DNA from: Bacteroidota bacterium
Lineage (GTDB): Bacteria > Bacteroidota > Bacteroidia > Chitinophagales > Chitinophagaceae
DNA length: 64,000 bases
Assembly: GCA_029555415.1 (NCBI GenBank)
Contig: JAKPSI010000037.1
Location: 62,001 to 126,000, forward strand
Direction of reading: 5' to 3'
Numbering within the stretch: position 1 is the stretch's first letter; every line of letters starts with the position of its first letter. The notes under the pieces were generated by a model. That model worked only from the letters and a program-made list of their open reading frames with translations, was not told where the DNA came from and ran no database searches. Positions 15,922 to 25,638 of this stretch are shown piece by piece. Made by a program: the position numbers and the translations under genes.

Positions 15922-18327
15922 TCAGTCGCCCAGCGCCAGTTCCAGCACCTGGTTCATCGTTTTCACATAATGGAAACTGATGCCCTTGATGAATTCGGAT
16001 TCGATCTCCTCCACATCCTTCTGGTTCTGCCAGCACAGGATGATCTCTTTCAGCCCCGCCCGCTTGGCCGCCAGCACTTTTTCCTTGATCCCGCCCACCG
16101 GCAATACCTGCCCGCGCAGCGTGATCTCGCCCGTCATGGCTAAAAAGGGTTTCACTCTGTGACCGGTCAGCGCCGAGGCAATGGCCGTCATCATCGTTAC
16201 CCCCGCACTCGGGCCATCCTTCGGCACCGCGCCTTCCGGCACATGCACGTGGATGTTCTTCTTCTCAAATAAGATGGAGTCGAGATTATATTTTTTCGCG
16301 TTCGATTGTAAATAAGTCAATGCCGTGCTCGCACTCTCCTTCATCACATTGCCGAGATTACCGGTCAGTTTGAGTTCGCCCTTGCCATCGCTGGTGCTCA
16401 CTTCAATGAACAGGATATCCCCGCCCACATAGGTCCAGGCCAGGCCCACGGCCACTCCGGGCATATTGACCGTTTTATAAATATCATTGCTGTACCGCGG
16501 CTTGCCGATGATCTTTTCAATATCATCTGCGGTGACGGTTGATTTCAGTTTCCCTTTCTCCGCTAACTGTCTTGCCTCATAACGCATGATGGACGCCAGT
16601 TGCCGGTCCAGTTCACGCACACCGCTCTCACGGGTATAATCCTGGATCAGTTTTTCAAGGACTTTGTCGCTCACTTTGAAATTCGATTTCGACAACCCAT
16701 GCATCTCCTTCTGCTTGGGCAGTAAGTGACGTTTCGCGATCTCCACTTTTTCTTCCACCGCATAACCACCGAGCTCGATGATCTCGAGCCGGTCGCGCAG
16801 CGCGGGCTGTATGTTCTGGATATTATTGGCGGTAGCGATGAACAGCACTTTGCTGAGATCGTATTCCGTTTCCAGGTAATTATCGTAGAAACTGTTATTC
16901 TGTTCCGGATCCAGCACTTCAAGTAAGGCGGAAGAAGGATCACCACGGTGATCACTGCCCACTTTATCGATCTCATCCAGGATCATGACCGGATTACTGG
17001 TCTTCGCCTTGCGGAGCGATTGCAAAATACGCCCCGGCATGGCGCCGATATAGGTCTTGCGGTGACCGCGGATCTCGCTTTCATCATGCAATCCACCCAG
17101 ACTCAGCCTTACATATTTCCGGCCGATGGCGGACGCGATGCTTTTACCCAGTGATGTTTTACCGATACCCGGAGGACCGACAAAACAAAGGATGGGACTC
17201 TTCATATCGCCTTTCAGTTTCAGCACGGCGATATATTCCAGGATGCGTTCCTTGATCTTCTGCATGCCGTAATGATCCCCATCAAGGGTCTTCTTGGCTT
17301 TCTTCAGATCGTAATCATCCACCGTATGTTCTTCCCAGGGAAGATCGAGCATCAGGTCAAGGTGATTGTATGCAACAGAGTAATCGGGTGTGCTGGGATG
17401 CATGCGCTCCAGTTTTTCGATCCCTTTCTTGAATAATTCTTTTGCGGCAACGGGCCATTGTTTCAGCTCGGCCTTCTTCTGCATTTCTTTCAGCTCCTGC
17501 TGATTGGCATCACCACCGAGTTCTTCCTTGATACTCTTCATCTGCTGCTGCAGGAAGTATTCACGCTGTTGTTTATCGATCTCGGTACGAGTCTTCGTCG
17601 TTACTTTATTCTTCAGCTCCGCGAACTGCAGTTCTTTCTGTAATAACTGCATGAGCAGATCGGCACGCTGGCGGATCTGGTTCAGCTCGAGCAGTTTTTG
17701 TTTATCCCCCAATCCGGTATTCAGATTGCTCGATACGAAGTGAATGAGGAACGCGGGGTTCTCAATATTCTTTAAGATGATCGATGCTTCGGTGGGGATG
17801 TTGGGCGATAACTGCACGATCTCACCCGCGAGATCTTTGATATTCGCGATGTAAGCATCGAAGTCGGGATCCTTAGGTGATTCTTCCTCCGCGATCTTCA
17901 ATATGCTAGCCTTGAAATAAGGATCTTCAGATATGATGGCCTCTACGGAAAAACGGCTCTTGCCCTGGATGATGATGGTGGTGCCACCGTCGGGCATTTT
18001 GATCATCTTGACGATCTTGGCAACGGTGCCGATCCGCTCCAGATCGGTCACAAGCGGGTCTTCCACATTACTGTCTTTTTGCGCCACCACGCCTATCAAT
18101 TTGTCAGTCTTGTACGCGTCATTGACGGCCTTGATGCTCTTGTCTCGGCTCACCGTGATCGGAAGCACGACGCCGGGAAAAAGGACGGTATTGCGCAGGG
18201 GGAGCAGGGCTATTTCAGCCGGAAGCTCAATCCCATTGGGGTCTTCGTGGTCAGTCTCGTTCAGGGGGATGATGGGCAAAAAGTCCATTTCATCCTCTGA
18301 ACGCTGGAAAAATTTGTCGAAACTCAT
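15922..18327 (-). CDS. lon: ATP-dependent Lon protease
   Basis: A cytoplasmic AAA+ protease of 801 residues. The N-terminal substrate-binding domain begins [17 protein letters not shown]. The Walker A loop [13 protein letters not shown] is at about residues 380-392, followed by a Walker B region (MILDEIDKV). The Ser-Lys catalytic pair is Ser707 in KDGPSAGVT and Lys748 in [12 protein letters not shown]. It degrades misfolded and regulatory proteins. The ATG at 18327 ([13 protein letters not shown]) is preferred to the in-frame opening 26 codons earlier, which adds a non-conserved leader. It is probably co-transcribed with porQ. Confidence 0.96.
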   Translation of the reverse strand: MSFDKFFQRSEDEMDFLPIIPLNETDHEDPNGIELPAEIALLPLRNTVLFPGVVLPITVSRDKSIKAVNDAYKTDKLIGVVAQKDSNVEDPLVTDLERIGTVAKIVKMIKMPDGGTTIIIQGKSRFSVEAIISEDPYFKASILKIAEEESPKDPDFDAYIANIKDLAGEIVQLSPNIPTEASIILKNIENPAFLIHFVSSNLNTGLGDKQKLLELNQIRQRADLLMQLLQKELQFAELKNKVTTKTRTEIDKQQREYFLQQQMKSIKEELGGDANQQELKEMQKKAELKQWPVAAKELFKKGIEKLERMHPSTPDYSVAYNHLDLMLDLPWEEHTVDDYDLKKAKKTLDGDHYGMQKIKERILEYIAVLKLKGDMKSPILCFVGPPGIGKTSLGKSIASAIGRKYVRLSLGGLHDESEIRGHRKTYIGAMPGRILQSLRKAKTSNPVMILDEIDKVGSDHRGDPSSALLEVLDPEQNNSFYDNYLETEYDLSKVLFIATANNIQNIQPALRDRLEIIELGGYAVEEKVEIAKRHLLPKQKEMHGLSKSNFKVSDKVLEKLIQDYTRESGVRELDRQLASIMRYEARQLAEKGKLKSTVTADDIEKIIGKPRYSNDIYKTVNMPGVAVGLAWTYVGGDILFIEVSTSDGKGELKLTGNLGNVMKESASTALTYLQSNAKKYNLDSILFEKKNIHVHVPEGAVPKDGPSAGVTMMTAIASALTGHRVKPFLAMTGEITLRGQVLPVGGIKEKVLAAKRAGLKEIILCWQNQKDVEEIESEFIKGISFHYVKTMNQVLELALGD

Positions 18328-18498
18328 AGCCTTAACTTCATTTAGACATTCTGTCACGGCCGGGCCGTGTGCGGTAAATATAGTACCGGAATGTATAGTA
18401 GTCAAGTATCATGCCCGGGATTTAGAATGGATTAAGGGCAATTTCCGTTTTGAGTAAGGGTATGGCGGGTTTTGAGTTTTGGGTTTGGGGTTGGAGGG

Positions 18499-18635
18499 CA
18501 CATAGATGAAAAGCTTAAACACTTAGGGCATATAAGGCACTTAGGGACACTTAGAAGAGAAAGTACACAAAGCTTTTTTTCTGTGGACTCACTATGTGTA
18601 CCTATGTGCCTAAGTGCACTATTTGTTTAAGCTTT
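18499..18635. repeat. Inverted-repeat element, CACATAG/CACTTAG family, copy 2
   Basis: The arms AAAGCTTAAAC (18510-18520) and GTTTAAGCTTT (18625-18635) are perfect complements. Between them lie degenerate CACTTAG words on the left and CTATGTG/CTAAGTG words on the right. The word set matches the elements at 3274-3507 and 63294-63464, but the outer TGTCACATAGG ends are not kept. It fills the spacer between lon and the porin-family gene; I see no gene there. Confidence 0.65.
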
Positions 18636-18665
18636 CACTCTGTGTTCTTCAATTCAAAAATTCCC

Positions 18666-18700
18666 AAAAAAAAAGAGGCTACGATAAACATCGCAGCCTC
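18666..18700 (-). terminator. Rho-independent terminator
   Basis: On the minus strand, GAGGCTGCGAT-GTTT-ATCGTAGCCTC is followed by nine T residues. It lies 35 bases past the stop of the outer-membrane protein at 18735. Confidence 0.85.
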
Positions 18701-18734
18701 TCTCTAAACTGTAGTCACTATTCTATCCACTTTA

Positions 18735-19325
18735 CTATAAAGCAAATCCAACCGACAACTGGAATCCCTGGCTCTTCCATTTGTCCTGGTTATCGATATC
18801 ATTGATATTACTCAGACCCACCACATAGCGTCCTGTGAAACGGAAATTCGCCACTTTCACCTGCGCGCCGCCCACGAGTGAGAAATCACCATGCTTGAAC
18901 GCGTTACCGCCATTCTGCAGCAAGGTCTTGTTCTGATCGATCAGCACCGCGAACTGCGGACCGGCCTGCAGCTTCAGGAAATTGCCGATCACTTTATACG
19001 TGAGCAGGATGGGCACGGACAGATAATTCAGCTTCACATTGCTGTTGTACGCCGAATTGAACACATTCTGATAGATGTGTTTGAAGTTACTGTCCACCGT
19101 TGAGCTGTACTGATTGAACAGCACTTCGGGTTGCAAACCGAGTTTGCCACCGAGTCCGATCTCCGCGAAACCACCGAGATGGTAACCGTATTTGAACTGG
19201 TCCTTGAACGACTGCCCGTCAATTTTCGTCACATTCGCACCGCCTTTCACGCCAATATGGAATTGGGCCATGCTCACCTGCGCCAGCAGGACGAATGCGA
19301 TCAGTGGGAAGAGTTTTGTTTTCAT
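18735..19325 (-). CDS. Outer-membrane beta-barrel (PorT-like porin family) protein
   Basis: A 196-residue protein with a signal peptide (MKTKLFPLIAFVLLAQVSMAQ) and then FHIGVKGGANVTKI, the usual opening of the eight-stranded Bacteroidota barrel family. LGLQPEVLFNQ and YLSVPILLTYK follow at the positions typical of that family. The substrate or role is unknown. The ATG at 19325 is chosen because it starts the signal peptide. It has its own terminator at 18666 and a long repeat-filled upstream spacer. Confidence 0.8.
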   Translation of the reverse strand: MKTKLFPLIAFVLLAQVSMAQFHIGVKGGANVTKIDGQSFKDQFKYGYHLGGFAEIGLGGKLGLQPEVLFNQYSSTVDSNFKHIYQNVFNSAYNSNVKLNYLSVPILLTYKVIGNFLKLQAGPQFAVLIDQNKTLLQNGGNAFKHGDFSLVGGAQVKVANFRFTGRYVVGLSNINDIDNQDKWKSQGFQLSVGFAL

Positions 19326-19636
19326 GATGGTTATTTTTTGTTTTTGAATACCGTCCGGCACTTTGTCGGAACGGTATAAAAAATTTCAACTATAGTGCCA
19401 ACGGGGGCTAACGCTTGTTAAAAAAGACATAAGAAGCTGCAAGCCATAAGCTACAAGCTGCAAGTGGCTTCGTAGCGGCACTTTTGTTTGACTGAAGAAC
19501 TCCGTATCTGTTTAAAGTATTGTGCGGGGAATGTAAAAGAAATGATAATAGATGAAGTGGTTTTGGGTTTTGGGTTGGGCGTGAAAAGCGGGAAGTGATA
19601 CATGGTCATTGCAGTGATAGTAAAACCAAAGGTGTA

Positions 19637-19858
19637 TGTCATCCCGACGCAGGAGGGATCTGTTACAAGGAGCCAGATGCCTCGTCCCTCGGCATGACAA
19701 CATACCGGATAGAATGATCGATGTAAAAAAGACTGTCATCCCGACGCAGGAGGGATCTGTTACAAGAAGCCAGATGCCTCGTCTCTCGGCATGACAACAC
19801 ACCGGACTGAACGATAGGCGTAAAAAAGATTGTCATCCCGACGCAGGAGGGATCTGCT
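19637..19858 (+). repeat. Tandem array of 97-bp period palindromic repeats, locus 3
   Basis: Two full 63-base units (19637-19699, 19734-19796) and one half unit (19831-19858) repeat with a period of exactly 97 bases. Each full unit has arms TGTCATCCCGACGCAGGAGG and the complement of TGTCATGCCGAGGGACGAGG. The spacers are also related, both ending GTAAAAAAGA(C/T). Upstream, at 19433-19470, is an AAGCTGCAAGC word tract, and 19854-19885 holds CAGCTAACAGC words. The 566-base gap 19326-19891 contains no credible gene. Confidence 0.9.
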
Positions 19859-19891
19859 AACAGCTAAAAGCCAGCAGCTAACAGCTTTCCT

Positions 19892-20923
19892 CTAAAACAT
19901 GACCCCGACATTCACCGAAAAGATACCCGTCAGGTTTTTGGAAGTAGCCGGAAAATAATAATCCAGCGCGAACTGAGGCTGCACGAAGAATTTCTTCAGC
20001 GCGTATTCACCGCGGAGGTAGAAGGTCAGCGACTGCGGCATGAACTTCGTCGCGTTATCAAGATATACGTTCTCGGAACTGAAGAGTACATTGTTGCCGG
20101 TGCGGATCGTGGTGGCATAGGTGCTGGAAGTCTGATTGAAACCGAACTTCTGCGTACCGCTTGCGAAGCTCAGCTGCGGCGTCAGCCGGATATGATCATC
20201 CTTCCCCAATACATCGAGCCAGTAAAAATCATGTCGTAATATGGCGAGTACGGAGAAGTCGCTCACCGACTCCGTCGTATTGATATACGTGAACCCGCGC
20301 GGCCTTAAACGCAATGACGTGATCAGCGCTTCCTGCTGCTGATAATCCGACCGCGAACCCCATCCATAACTCACCGCCACCGTGGGCTTCAGCCACCATT
20401 TCCGGTACGTGAAATAGGCATACAGCTCATTCTTCAATGGGGAGGTATAGAAACTCAGGGAATCGCGGGTGATATAGCGACTGTAGGAAATACCCGTCGC
20501 TAAACGTTTATTACGCAGGTAATCGAAGGAGGGTGTGAGGGAATACTGATACAGATTAAGGTTCGATCCGTCGTGCACCCCATAACCCGTAACGGTGAAG
20601 CCTACCCCGCTTTTATCATAATATCCTACCGTGGGTGAGAAGGTCAGCTTTTTGGAGGTCTGCACCTGCTCCAGACTGCTATTCCCGAAATTGTAATAGC
20701 CATTGCTGAAAGATACACTGCCGAGCCAGTAACTGCGGGGAGCCAGGATCGAATCCAGGAACGCGTCGAGGTCCTTGAACAACTCATCATAATCATAACT
20801 CGTATCGATCAGTAAACTCTTGTCGAAGGGCTGCAAAGTAGTGTCAGGCGGGGTGTTCTGCGCGAATGCAGTTCTCCCTGCCAGCAGGATGATGACCAGT
20901 ATGCAACATTTCTTCAGCATCAT
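19892..20923 (-). CDS. Exported outer-membrane beta-barrel protein, unknown function
   Basis: A 343-residue protein starting MMLKKCCILVIILLAGRTAFAQ, a signal peptide. The mature part is built of aromatic-rich alternating strands (WLGSVSFSNGYYNFG, LTFSPTVGYYDKSGVGFTV, FYLRGEYALKKFFVQP) and ends in GIFSVNVGVMF with a terminal Phe, as outer-membrane barrels do. No named family is recognised. The long in-frame opening to 21067 is rejected because it overlaps the metallophosphoesterase and hides the signal peptide. It lies downstream of that gene on the same strand. Confidence 0.7.
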   Translation of the reverse strand: MMLKKCCILVIILLAGRTAFAQNTPPDTTLQPFDKSLLIDTSYDYDELFKDLDAFLDSILAPRSYWLGSVSFSNGYYNFGNSSLEQVQTSKKLTFSPTVGYYDKSGVGFTVTGYGVHDGSNLNLYQYSLTPSFDYLRNKRLATGISYSRYITRDSLSFYTSPLKNELYAYFTYRKWWLKPTVAVSYGWGSRSDYQQQEALITSLRLRPRGFTYINTTESVSDFSVLAILRHDFYWLDVLGKDDHIRLTPQLSFASGTQKFGFNQTSSTYATTIRTGNNVLFSSENVYLDNATKFMPQSLTFYLRGEYALKKFFVQPQFALDYYFPATSKNLTGIFSVNVGVMF

Positions 20924-21053
20924 GCAGTAGTATTCGGTTTTCAGGGATACGGACCGGAATGGTGCCGTTAAGACCGGCAACCTGCTCCGAAGTTTAATGA
21001 AATGACCGGTTTTTTTAACCCGTACTATACTGTCAGCTAAGGGTCTGCGTCCC

Positions 21054-22301
21054 TTATGCCAGTTCAATGAACGTGATCTCCGGCATCACCCCTACCCGTC
21101 CCGGGTAACCGAGGAATCCGAAACCACGGTTCACATACAGTTTCTGGTTCCCTTCTTCATATAATCCCGCCCATTTGCGGTACACATACTGTACCGGACT
21201 CCATTTGAATCCCGGTATCTCCACCCCGAACTGCATACCATGTGTATGGCCGGCCAGCATCAGGTCCACATCTTTATATTCCGTCAGCACCTGCGCATCC
21301 CAGTGCGAAGGGTCATGACTCATCAATATCTTGAATGCATATTGCTGCGCGCCGTCATACGCGCGTGCCATATCCCCGTATTTCGGGAACCTCGCTTTAT
21401 TGCTCCAGTTCTCGATACCGATCAGCGCGATGCGGTCGTCATTCCTTTCAAAAACGATATGTTCATTCATCAGGAGGCGCCATCCTAATTCACCATGAAC
21501 GTCTTTCAATCTTTCCAGATTCGCTTTCTTGAGCTCGGGACTATCCCATTGTACATAATCACCGTAATCATGATTTCCCAATGTGGAATACACGCCCATC
21601 GGGGCTTTCACCTGACTGAACACATCTTTGTAATCATCCATTTCATCGGCTGTATTATTCACCAGGTCACCGGTGAACAGCACCAGATCCGGTTGCAGCG
21701 CCATGATCTTTTCCACGCCATGCTGAACCGCCTGCTTATCATTGAAACTGCCGGAATGTATATCTGAAATGTGCACGATCTTCAATCCGCGGAACGATGC
21801 GGGCAGATTCGGATAACTCAGTTTCACCTTCCGCACCTGATAGCGGTACTTGTTGGTGAATCCGTATAACAACGATCCGAACAGACCAGTTCCGATGAGT
21901 GTACCCGCCCAACTGAGGAAAACGGAGCGGCTGATACCCTCACCCTCACTGCTGATGGCACTGCCCTTGTTCAGGAAGATTCGGCCACCGATCCACTGGA
22001 ACCCGCGGCGCAGGTCATCGACCATGAAAAAGACCGAAGCCAGGAACTTGGCGAAGAACAATCCCGCGATCAGCGCGAAGATGGTACTGCGCATCAGCTT
22101 GGCCTGGTGCTGGAATTGCAGGGCCGGCAACAGGAGTAACATGGCCAAAGCAGCCACGGAAATGGACCAGTAAACGACGTACAGGATGGTACGGGTACGG
22201 GGAGCGGCGGACAAACAGAGCACTTTAAAGCCCTGGAAACAGTAAATGTCGATGAGGACCATGATCGCGATCACGACCCACCAAAAAGGAGAATTTCGCA
22301 T
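21054..22301 (-). CDS. Membrane-anchored metallophosphoesterase
   Basis: A 415-residue protein with about four N-terminal membrane segments and a C-terminal calcineurin-like phosphoesterase domain. The metal-binding motifs appear in order: HISDIHSGS (D-x-H), FTGDLVNN (GD), STLGNHDYGD (GNHD), ILMSHDPSHW (H) and LAGHTHGMQ (GHTH). It probably cleaves a phosphodiester or phosphomonoester of a membrane-associated substrate; members include UDP-2,3-diacylglucosamine hydrolase-like and YkuE-like enzymes. It is divergent from the MBL hydrolase at 22384. Confidence 0.9.
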   Translation of the reverse strand: MRNSPFWWVVIAIMVLIDIYCFQGFKVLCLSAAPRTRTILYVVYWSISVAALAMLLLLPALQFQHQAKLMRSTIFALIAGLFFAKFLASVFFMVDDLRRGFQWIGGRIFLNKGSAISSEGEGISRSVFLSWAGTLIGTGLFGSLLYGFTNKYRYQVRKVKLSYPNLPASFRGLKIVHISDIHSGSFNDKQAVQHGVEKIMALQPDLVLFTGDLVNNTADEMDDYKDVFSQVKAPMGVYSTLGNHDYGDYVQWDSPELKKANLERLKDVHGELGWRLLMNEHIVFERNDDRIALIGIENWSNKARFPKYGDMARAYDGAQQYAFKILMSHDPSHWDAQVLTEYKDVDLMLAGHTHGMQFGVEIPGFKWSPVQYVYRKWAGLYEEGNQKLYVNRGFGFLGYPGRVGVMPEITFIELA

Positions 22302-22357
22302 AAAATATGGGTAAAATTAAGGGTGCAGGCTTTTCCGGTATTGATAACCCGAAAACT

Positions 22358-22365
22358 TATTTTTG
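22358..22365 (+). promoter_or_regulatory. Possible -7 promoter element
   Basis: TATTTTTG matches the Bacteroidota -7 consensus TAnnTTTG, 18 bases before the ATG of the MBL hydrolase. The -33 position carries only TTTTCC, so support is partial. Confidence 0.4.
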
Positions 22366-22383
22366 CCGGGCTAAACATTTAAC

Positions 22384-23064
22384 ATGAAACTCACTTATTA
22401 CGGTCATTCCTGCTTTGCAGTGGAAACAAACGGAAAGAAGCTCTTGTTCGACCCGTTCATCACATATAATGAATTGGCCAAACATATTGATCTGGCTTCC
22501 ATTCAGGCAGACTACATCCTCGTCTCCCACGGGCATGCCGACCATATCGCGGACTGCGTGGCGCTGGCCAACAGCACCGGGGCGACCGTGATCTGTAACT
22601 GGGAGATCCATGAATGGCTGAATAAGCAGGGCGTTACCAATACCCACCCCATGAACACAGGCGGGGCGCGGGCTTTCGGCGATATCGGCGTGAAATGCGT
22701 GGTGGCCCAGCACAGCAGCGGCCTGCCCGATGGCGGCTATGGCGGCAATCCCATGGGTTTCATCGTGTACAGCAATGAAGGGACCTTCTATTACAGCGGC
22801 GATACGGCCCTGACGATGGACATGCAACTGATCCCCCGCTGGGCAAAACTAAATTTTGCGGTATTGCCGATAGGCGACAACTTTACCATGGGCACGGCCG
22901 ACGCTTCGGTGGCGGCCATGATGATCGGGACGAACAACGTGGTGGGCGTGCATTACGACACTTTCGGCTACATCCGGATCGATCACGATAAAGCCATCAA
23001 AACATTCCGGGACGCGGGCTGCAAACTGCACCTGCCCGCTATCGGCGAAACCATTAACTTGTAA
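22384..23064 (+). CDS. UPF0173-type metallo-beta-lactamase-fold hydrolase
   Basis: A 226-residue cytoplasmic protein. Its start MKLTYYGHSCFAVET and the zinc motif SHGHADHIAD match the UPF0173 group of MBL-fold metal-dependent hydrolases. Later conserved positions are YYSGDTALTMDM and GVHYDTFGYI. The substrate is unknown. It begins the plus-strand segment and sits 29 bases before parA, with which it may be co-transcribed. Confidence 0.88.
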   Translation: MKLTYYGHSCFAVETNGKKLLFDPFITYNELAKHIDLASIQADYILVSHGHADHIADCVALANSTGATVICNWEIHEWLNKQGVTNTHPMNTGGARAFGDIGVKCVVAQHSSGLPDGGYGGNPMGFIVYSNEGTFYYSGDTALTMDMQLIPRWAKLNFAVLPIGDNFTMGTADASVAAMMIGTNNVVGVHYDTFGYIRIDHDKAIKTFRDAGCKLHLPAIGETINL

Positions 23065-23093
23065 GCGTAAAACAATAATACCCGGGAAACAGC

Positions 23094-23897
23094 ATGGCAA
23101 GAATTATCGGAGTAGCAAATCAGAAGGGAGGTGTGGGCAAAACCACGACCGCGATCAACCTGGCGGCCAGTTTTGCCGTACTCGAATACAAAACATTACT
23201 GGTGGACGGCGACCCGCAGGCGAACAGCACAACGGGCGTTGGTTTCGACCTGCATAATATCACGCGCAGTCTCTACGACTGCATGATCAATAATGCCACC
23301 CCGAAGGAAGTGATCCTGAAATCGGAGATCCCGAATCTGGACCTGCTCCCTTCCCATATCGACCTGGTCGGTGCGGAGATCGAAATGATCAATCACCCCA
23401 ATCGGGAAATGGTATTGAAAAGCCTGCTGGAAACATTGCGCGATGATTATGACTTCATCATCATCGACTGTTCCCCTTCCCTCGGTCTCATTACCGTGAA
23501 CGCGCTGACCGCATCCGACTCTGTAGTAGTGCCGGTTCAATGCGAGTTCTTCGCCCTGGAAGGATTAGGCAAATTGCTCAACACGATCAAGATCGTGCAA
23601 AGCCGTTTGAATACCGGTCTCGTGATCGAAGGCATCCTGATGACGATGTACGATGGCCGTCTCCGCCTCTGCAATCAGGTGGTGAGTGAAGTGCGCCGTC
23701 ACTTCGAGGACATGGTGTTCAGCACCATCGTTCACCGGAATGCCCGTCTGGCGGAAGCCCCAAGCTTCGGCAAACCCGTCATCCTGTATGATGCGAACAG
23801 CAAGGGTTCGGTGAATTATCTGAATCTGGCGAAGGAGATCTTACAAAAGAACGATATGACTAAAATCAAAAATGACGAACGGGTTTTAGAATTATAA
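23094..23897 (+). CDS. parA: Chromosome-partitioning ATPase ParA
   Basis: A 267-residue ParA/Soj-type ATPase with the deviant Walker A loop [18 protein letters not shown] near residue 11, [23 protein letters not shown] (Walker B) and [13 protein letters not shown]. With ParB it moves the replication origin region. The lack of an N-terminal helix-turn-helix and the presence of parB 109 bases downstream indicate the chromosomal type. Between the two genes lie AAGCTGCAAGC and GACTATCGACTA word tracts. Confidence 0.95.
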   Translation: MARIIGVANQKGGVGKTTTAINLAASFAVLEYKTLLVDGDPQANSTTGVGFDLHNITRSLYDCMINNATPKEVILKSEIPNLDLLPSHIDLVGAEIEMINHPNREMVLKSLLETLRDDYDFIIIDCSPSLGLITVNALTASDSVVVPVQCEFFALEGLGKLLNTIKIVQSRLNTGLVIEGILMTMYDGRLRLCNQVVSEVRRHFEDMVFSTIVHRNARLAEAPSFGKPVILYDANSKGSVNYLNLAKEILQKNDMTKIKNDERVLEL

Positions 23898-24004
23898 AAG
23901 CTGCAAGCTACAAGCTATAAGCTGCAAGAAGTTCCAATTAATAATCTGCTGACAGATCATATCAGCACTGACTAACAACTAAAGACTATCGACTAACGAC
24001 TACA
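23897..24004. repeat. Word tracts between parA and parB
   Basis: AAGCTGCAAGCTACAAGCTA words at 23898-23927 are followed by ACTAAAGACTATCGACTAAC words at 23967-24003. Similar tracts occur at many other junctions in the window. No gene or parS-like palindrome is visible here. Confidence 0.55.
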
Positions 24005-24006
24005 AA

Positions 24007-24924
24007 ATGACTCCTCCGAAACAAAATAAAGACGCTCTCGGCAAAGGAATCCGTTCCTTATTACAAAGCATCGACTCCGACTTAAAGACCAATTCCGGTC
24101 AATTGAAGAATACCGTTGTAGAGAACGCAACAGGCATTACACGTATCGCGATCGATCAGATCGAAACGAATCCGAAACAACCGAGAAAGGACTTCGATCC
24201 CACTGCGCTGGAAGAACTGGCACATTCGATCAGACTTCATGATATCATTCAGCCGGTAACGGTTTCAAGACTGCCATCAGGCAAGTACAGACTCATATCC
24301 GGTGAAAGAAGATGGCGTGCTTCGAAAATGGCGGGACTGACCGATATCCCGGCCTATGTTCGTCAGGCGAATGACGCGCAGTTACTGGAGCTCGCATTAC
24401 TGGAAAACTTGCAGCGTGAGGATCTGAATGCGATGGAAGTCGCGCTCAGCTACAAACGCATGATGGAAGAACTGGATTACACCCAGGAGCAGGTGGCCGA
24501 ACGTATGGGCAAGGACCGCAGTACGATCGCCAACTTCATCCGTTTGCTGAAACTGCCGCCGGATATCCAGCTGGCTGTACGAAATGGCGAACTGAGCATG
24601 GGTCATGCACGTGCCCTGATCAATGTGGATACGGTCGATAAACAACTGTACATCTTCAAGGAGATCCGCGATAAAGGCTTGTCCGTTAGACAGACCGAAT
24701 CACTTGTCCGCAACCTGTACAAAGACAGCGGCGCTGTTAAAAAAACTTCAAAAAGCTCGCTCCCTGCTGAGTTTCAGAAAATTGAAGATAAATTAGCCTC
24801 CCAGTTCAGTACCCGCGTGAAGCTGCGTCACGGACGCAACGGCAACGGGCAGATCACCATTGAATATTATTCAGTGGAAGAGCTGAACAAGATACTCCGC
24901 CAGATGGATGTCAGTATCGATTAA
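24007..24924 (+). CDS. parB: Chromosome-partitioning protein ParB
   Basis: A 305-residue ParB/Spo0J-type CTPase and DNA-binding protein. The N-terminal domain contains IETNPKQPRKDF and SGERRWRASKMAG, the CTP-binding GERR box. It is followed by a helix-turn-helix (QEQVAERMGKDRSTIANFI) and a C-terminal dimerisation region. It loads at parS sites and is moved by ParA. I looked for the canonical parS palindrome nearby and did not see it. Confidence 0.95.
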   Translation: MTPPKQNKDALGKGIRSLLQSIDSDLKTNSGQLKNTVVENATGITRIAIDQIETNPKQPRKDFDPTALEELAHSIRLHDIIQPVTVSRLPSGKYRLISGERRWRASKMAGLTDIPAYVRQANDAQLLELALLENLQREDLNAMEVALSYKRMMEELDYTQEQVAERMGKDRSTIANFIRLLKLPPDIQLAVRNGELSMGHARALINVDTVDKQLYIFKEIRDKGLSVRQTESLVRNLYKDSGAVKKTSKSSLPAEFQKIEDKLASQFSTRVKLRHGRNGNGQITIEYYSVEELNKILRQMDVSID

Positions 24925-24940
24925 ACGCGGGGCGCGCAAC

Positions 24941-25588
24941 ATGAAGACAAACGCTATCTTATTCCGTCTTTCTTTTCTTTTCCTGTTCACGATGATCACG
25001 GGCGGCATCCTGCATGCGCAGGAAAAGATCACAATGGCCAGTGATGATTCCACGATGCTGAAAAAAACAGTAGCCCCTCCTGCCATTAAAAAAGATACGG
25101 TCCGGCATTACAGTCCGCGCGTAGCTGCTGTCCGCTCTGCGATCTTCCCGGGTCTCGGACAGATCTACAACCGTAAGATCTGGAAAGTGCCTATCGTTTG
25201 GGGAGCGCTGGGAACCACGGGTGCCATTTTCTTTTACAACCTGAAGAATTATAAGGATACGAAATTCGCGTACCGCGTCAAATACAATATGCGGGCGAAC
25301 CATACCGATTCGGCATTGTACAACAGCATTGTCGCGAAACTGAAACCCTTGAGCGAGGAATCACTGCGTTTCTACCGCAACCAGTTCCGCCGCGATGTGG
25401 ATTACACCGCCCTTTTCTTCGTCATCCTCTGGGGCCTGAATGTGGTGGATGCCACGGTGGACGCGCATTTGAAGTCGTTCGACGTCAGCCCCGACCTCAC
25501 CCTCAAATTCAAAGCCGGTCACAGCGAACTGGCCAACACGAACGGCATCAGCCTCATCCTGAAATTCCGTTCTGATCGGGCAAAATAA
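24941..25588 (+). CDS. DUF5683 membrane protein
   Basis: A 215-residue exported protein with a signal peptide (MKTNAILFRLSFLFLFTMITGG). The conserved DUF5683 core includes AAVRSAIFPGLGQIYN, KIWKVPIVWGALG and two hydrophobic segments (ALFFVILWGLNVVDATVDAHL). Function unknown. The order parA-parB-DUF5683-dapB is common in Bacteroidota, suggesting an old operon. The ATG at 24941, 16 bases after parB, is preferred to the in-frame start overlapping parB because it begins the signal peptide. Confidence 0.85.
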   Translation: MKTNAILFRLSFLFLFTMITGGILHAQEKITMASDDSTMLKKTVAPPAIKKDTVRHYSPRVAAVRSAIFPGLGQIYNRKIWKVPIVWGALGTTGAIFFYNLKNYKDTKFAYRVKYNMRANHTDSALYNSIVAKLKPLSEESLRFYRNQFRRDVDYTALFFVILWGLNVVDATVDAHLKSFDVSPDLTLKFKAGHSELANTNGISLILKFRSDRAK

Positions 25589-25638
25589 GTAATTTCACTT
25601 CCGGATATTATCCATTATCATTTATCCATTCTCCATTT

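Noticed and set aside
19512-19802. Open frame in the 97-base repeat array
   Set aside because: Open because the repeat length and composition allow it; no protein-like sequence.
19637-19858. Possible CRISPR array because of constant repeat spacing
   Set aside because: Units are 63 bases and internally palindromic, spacers are similar to one another, and no cas genes are present.
23000-24950. parS centromere site near parA/parB
   Set aside because: I looked for the TGTTTCACGTGAAACA-type palindrome and saw no match in this stretch.
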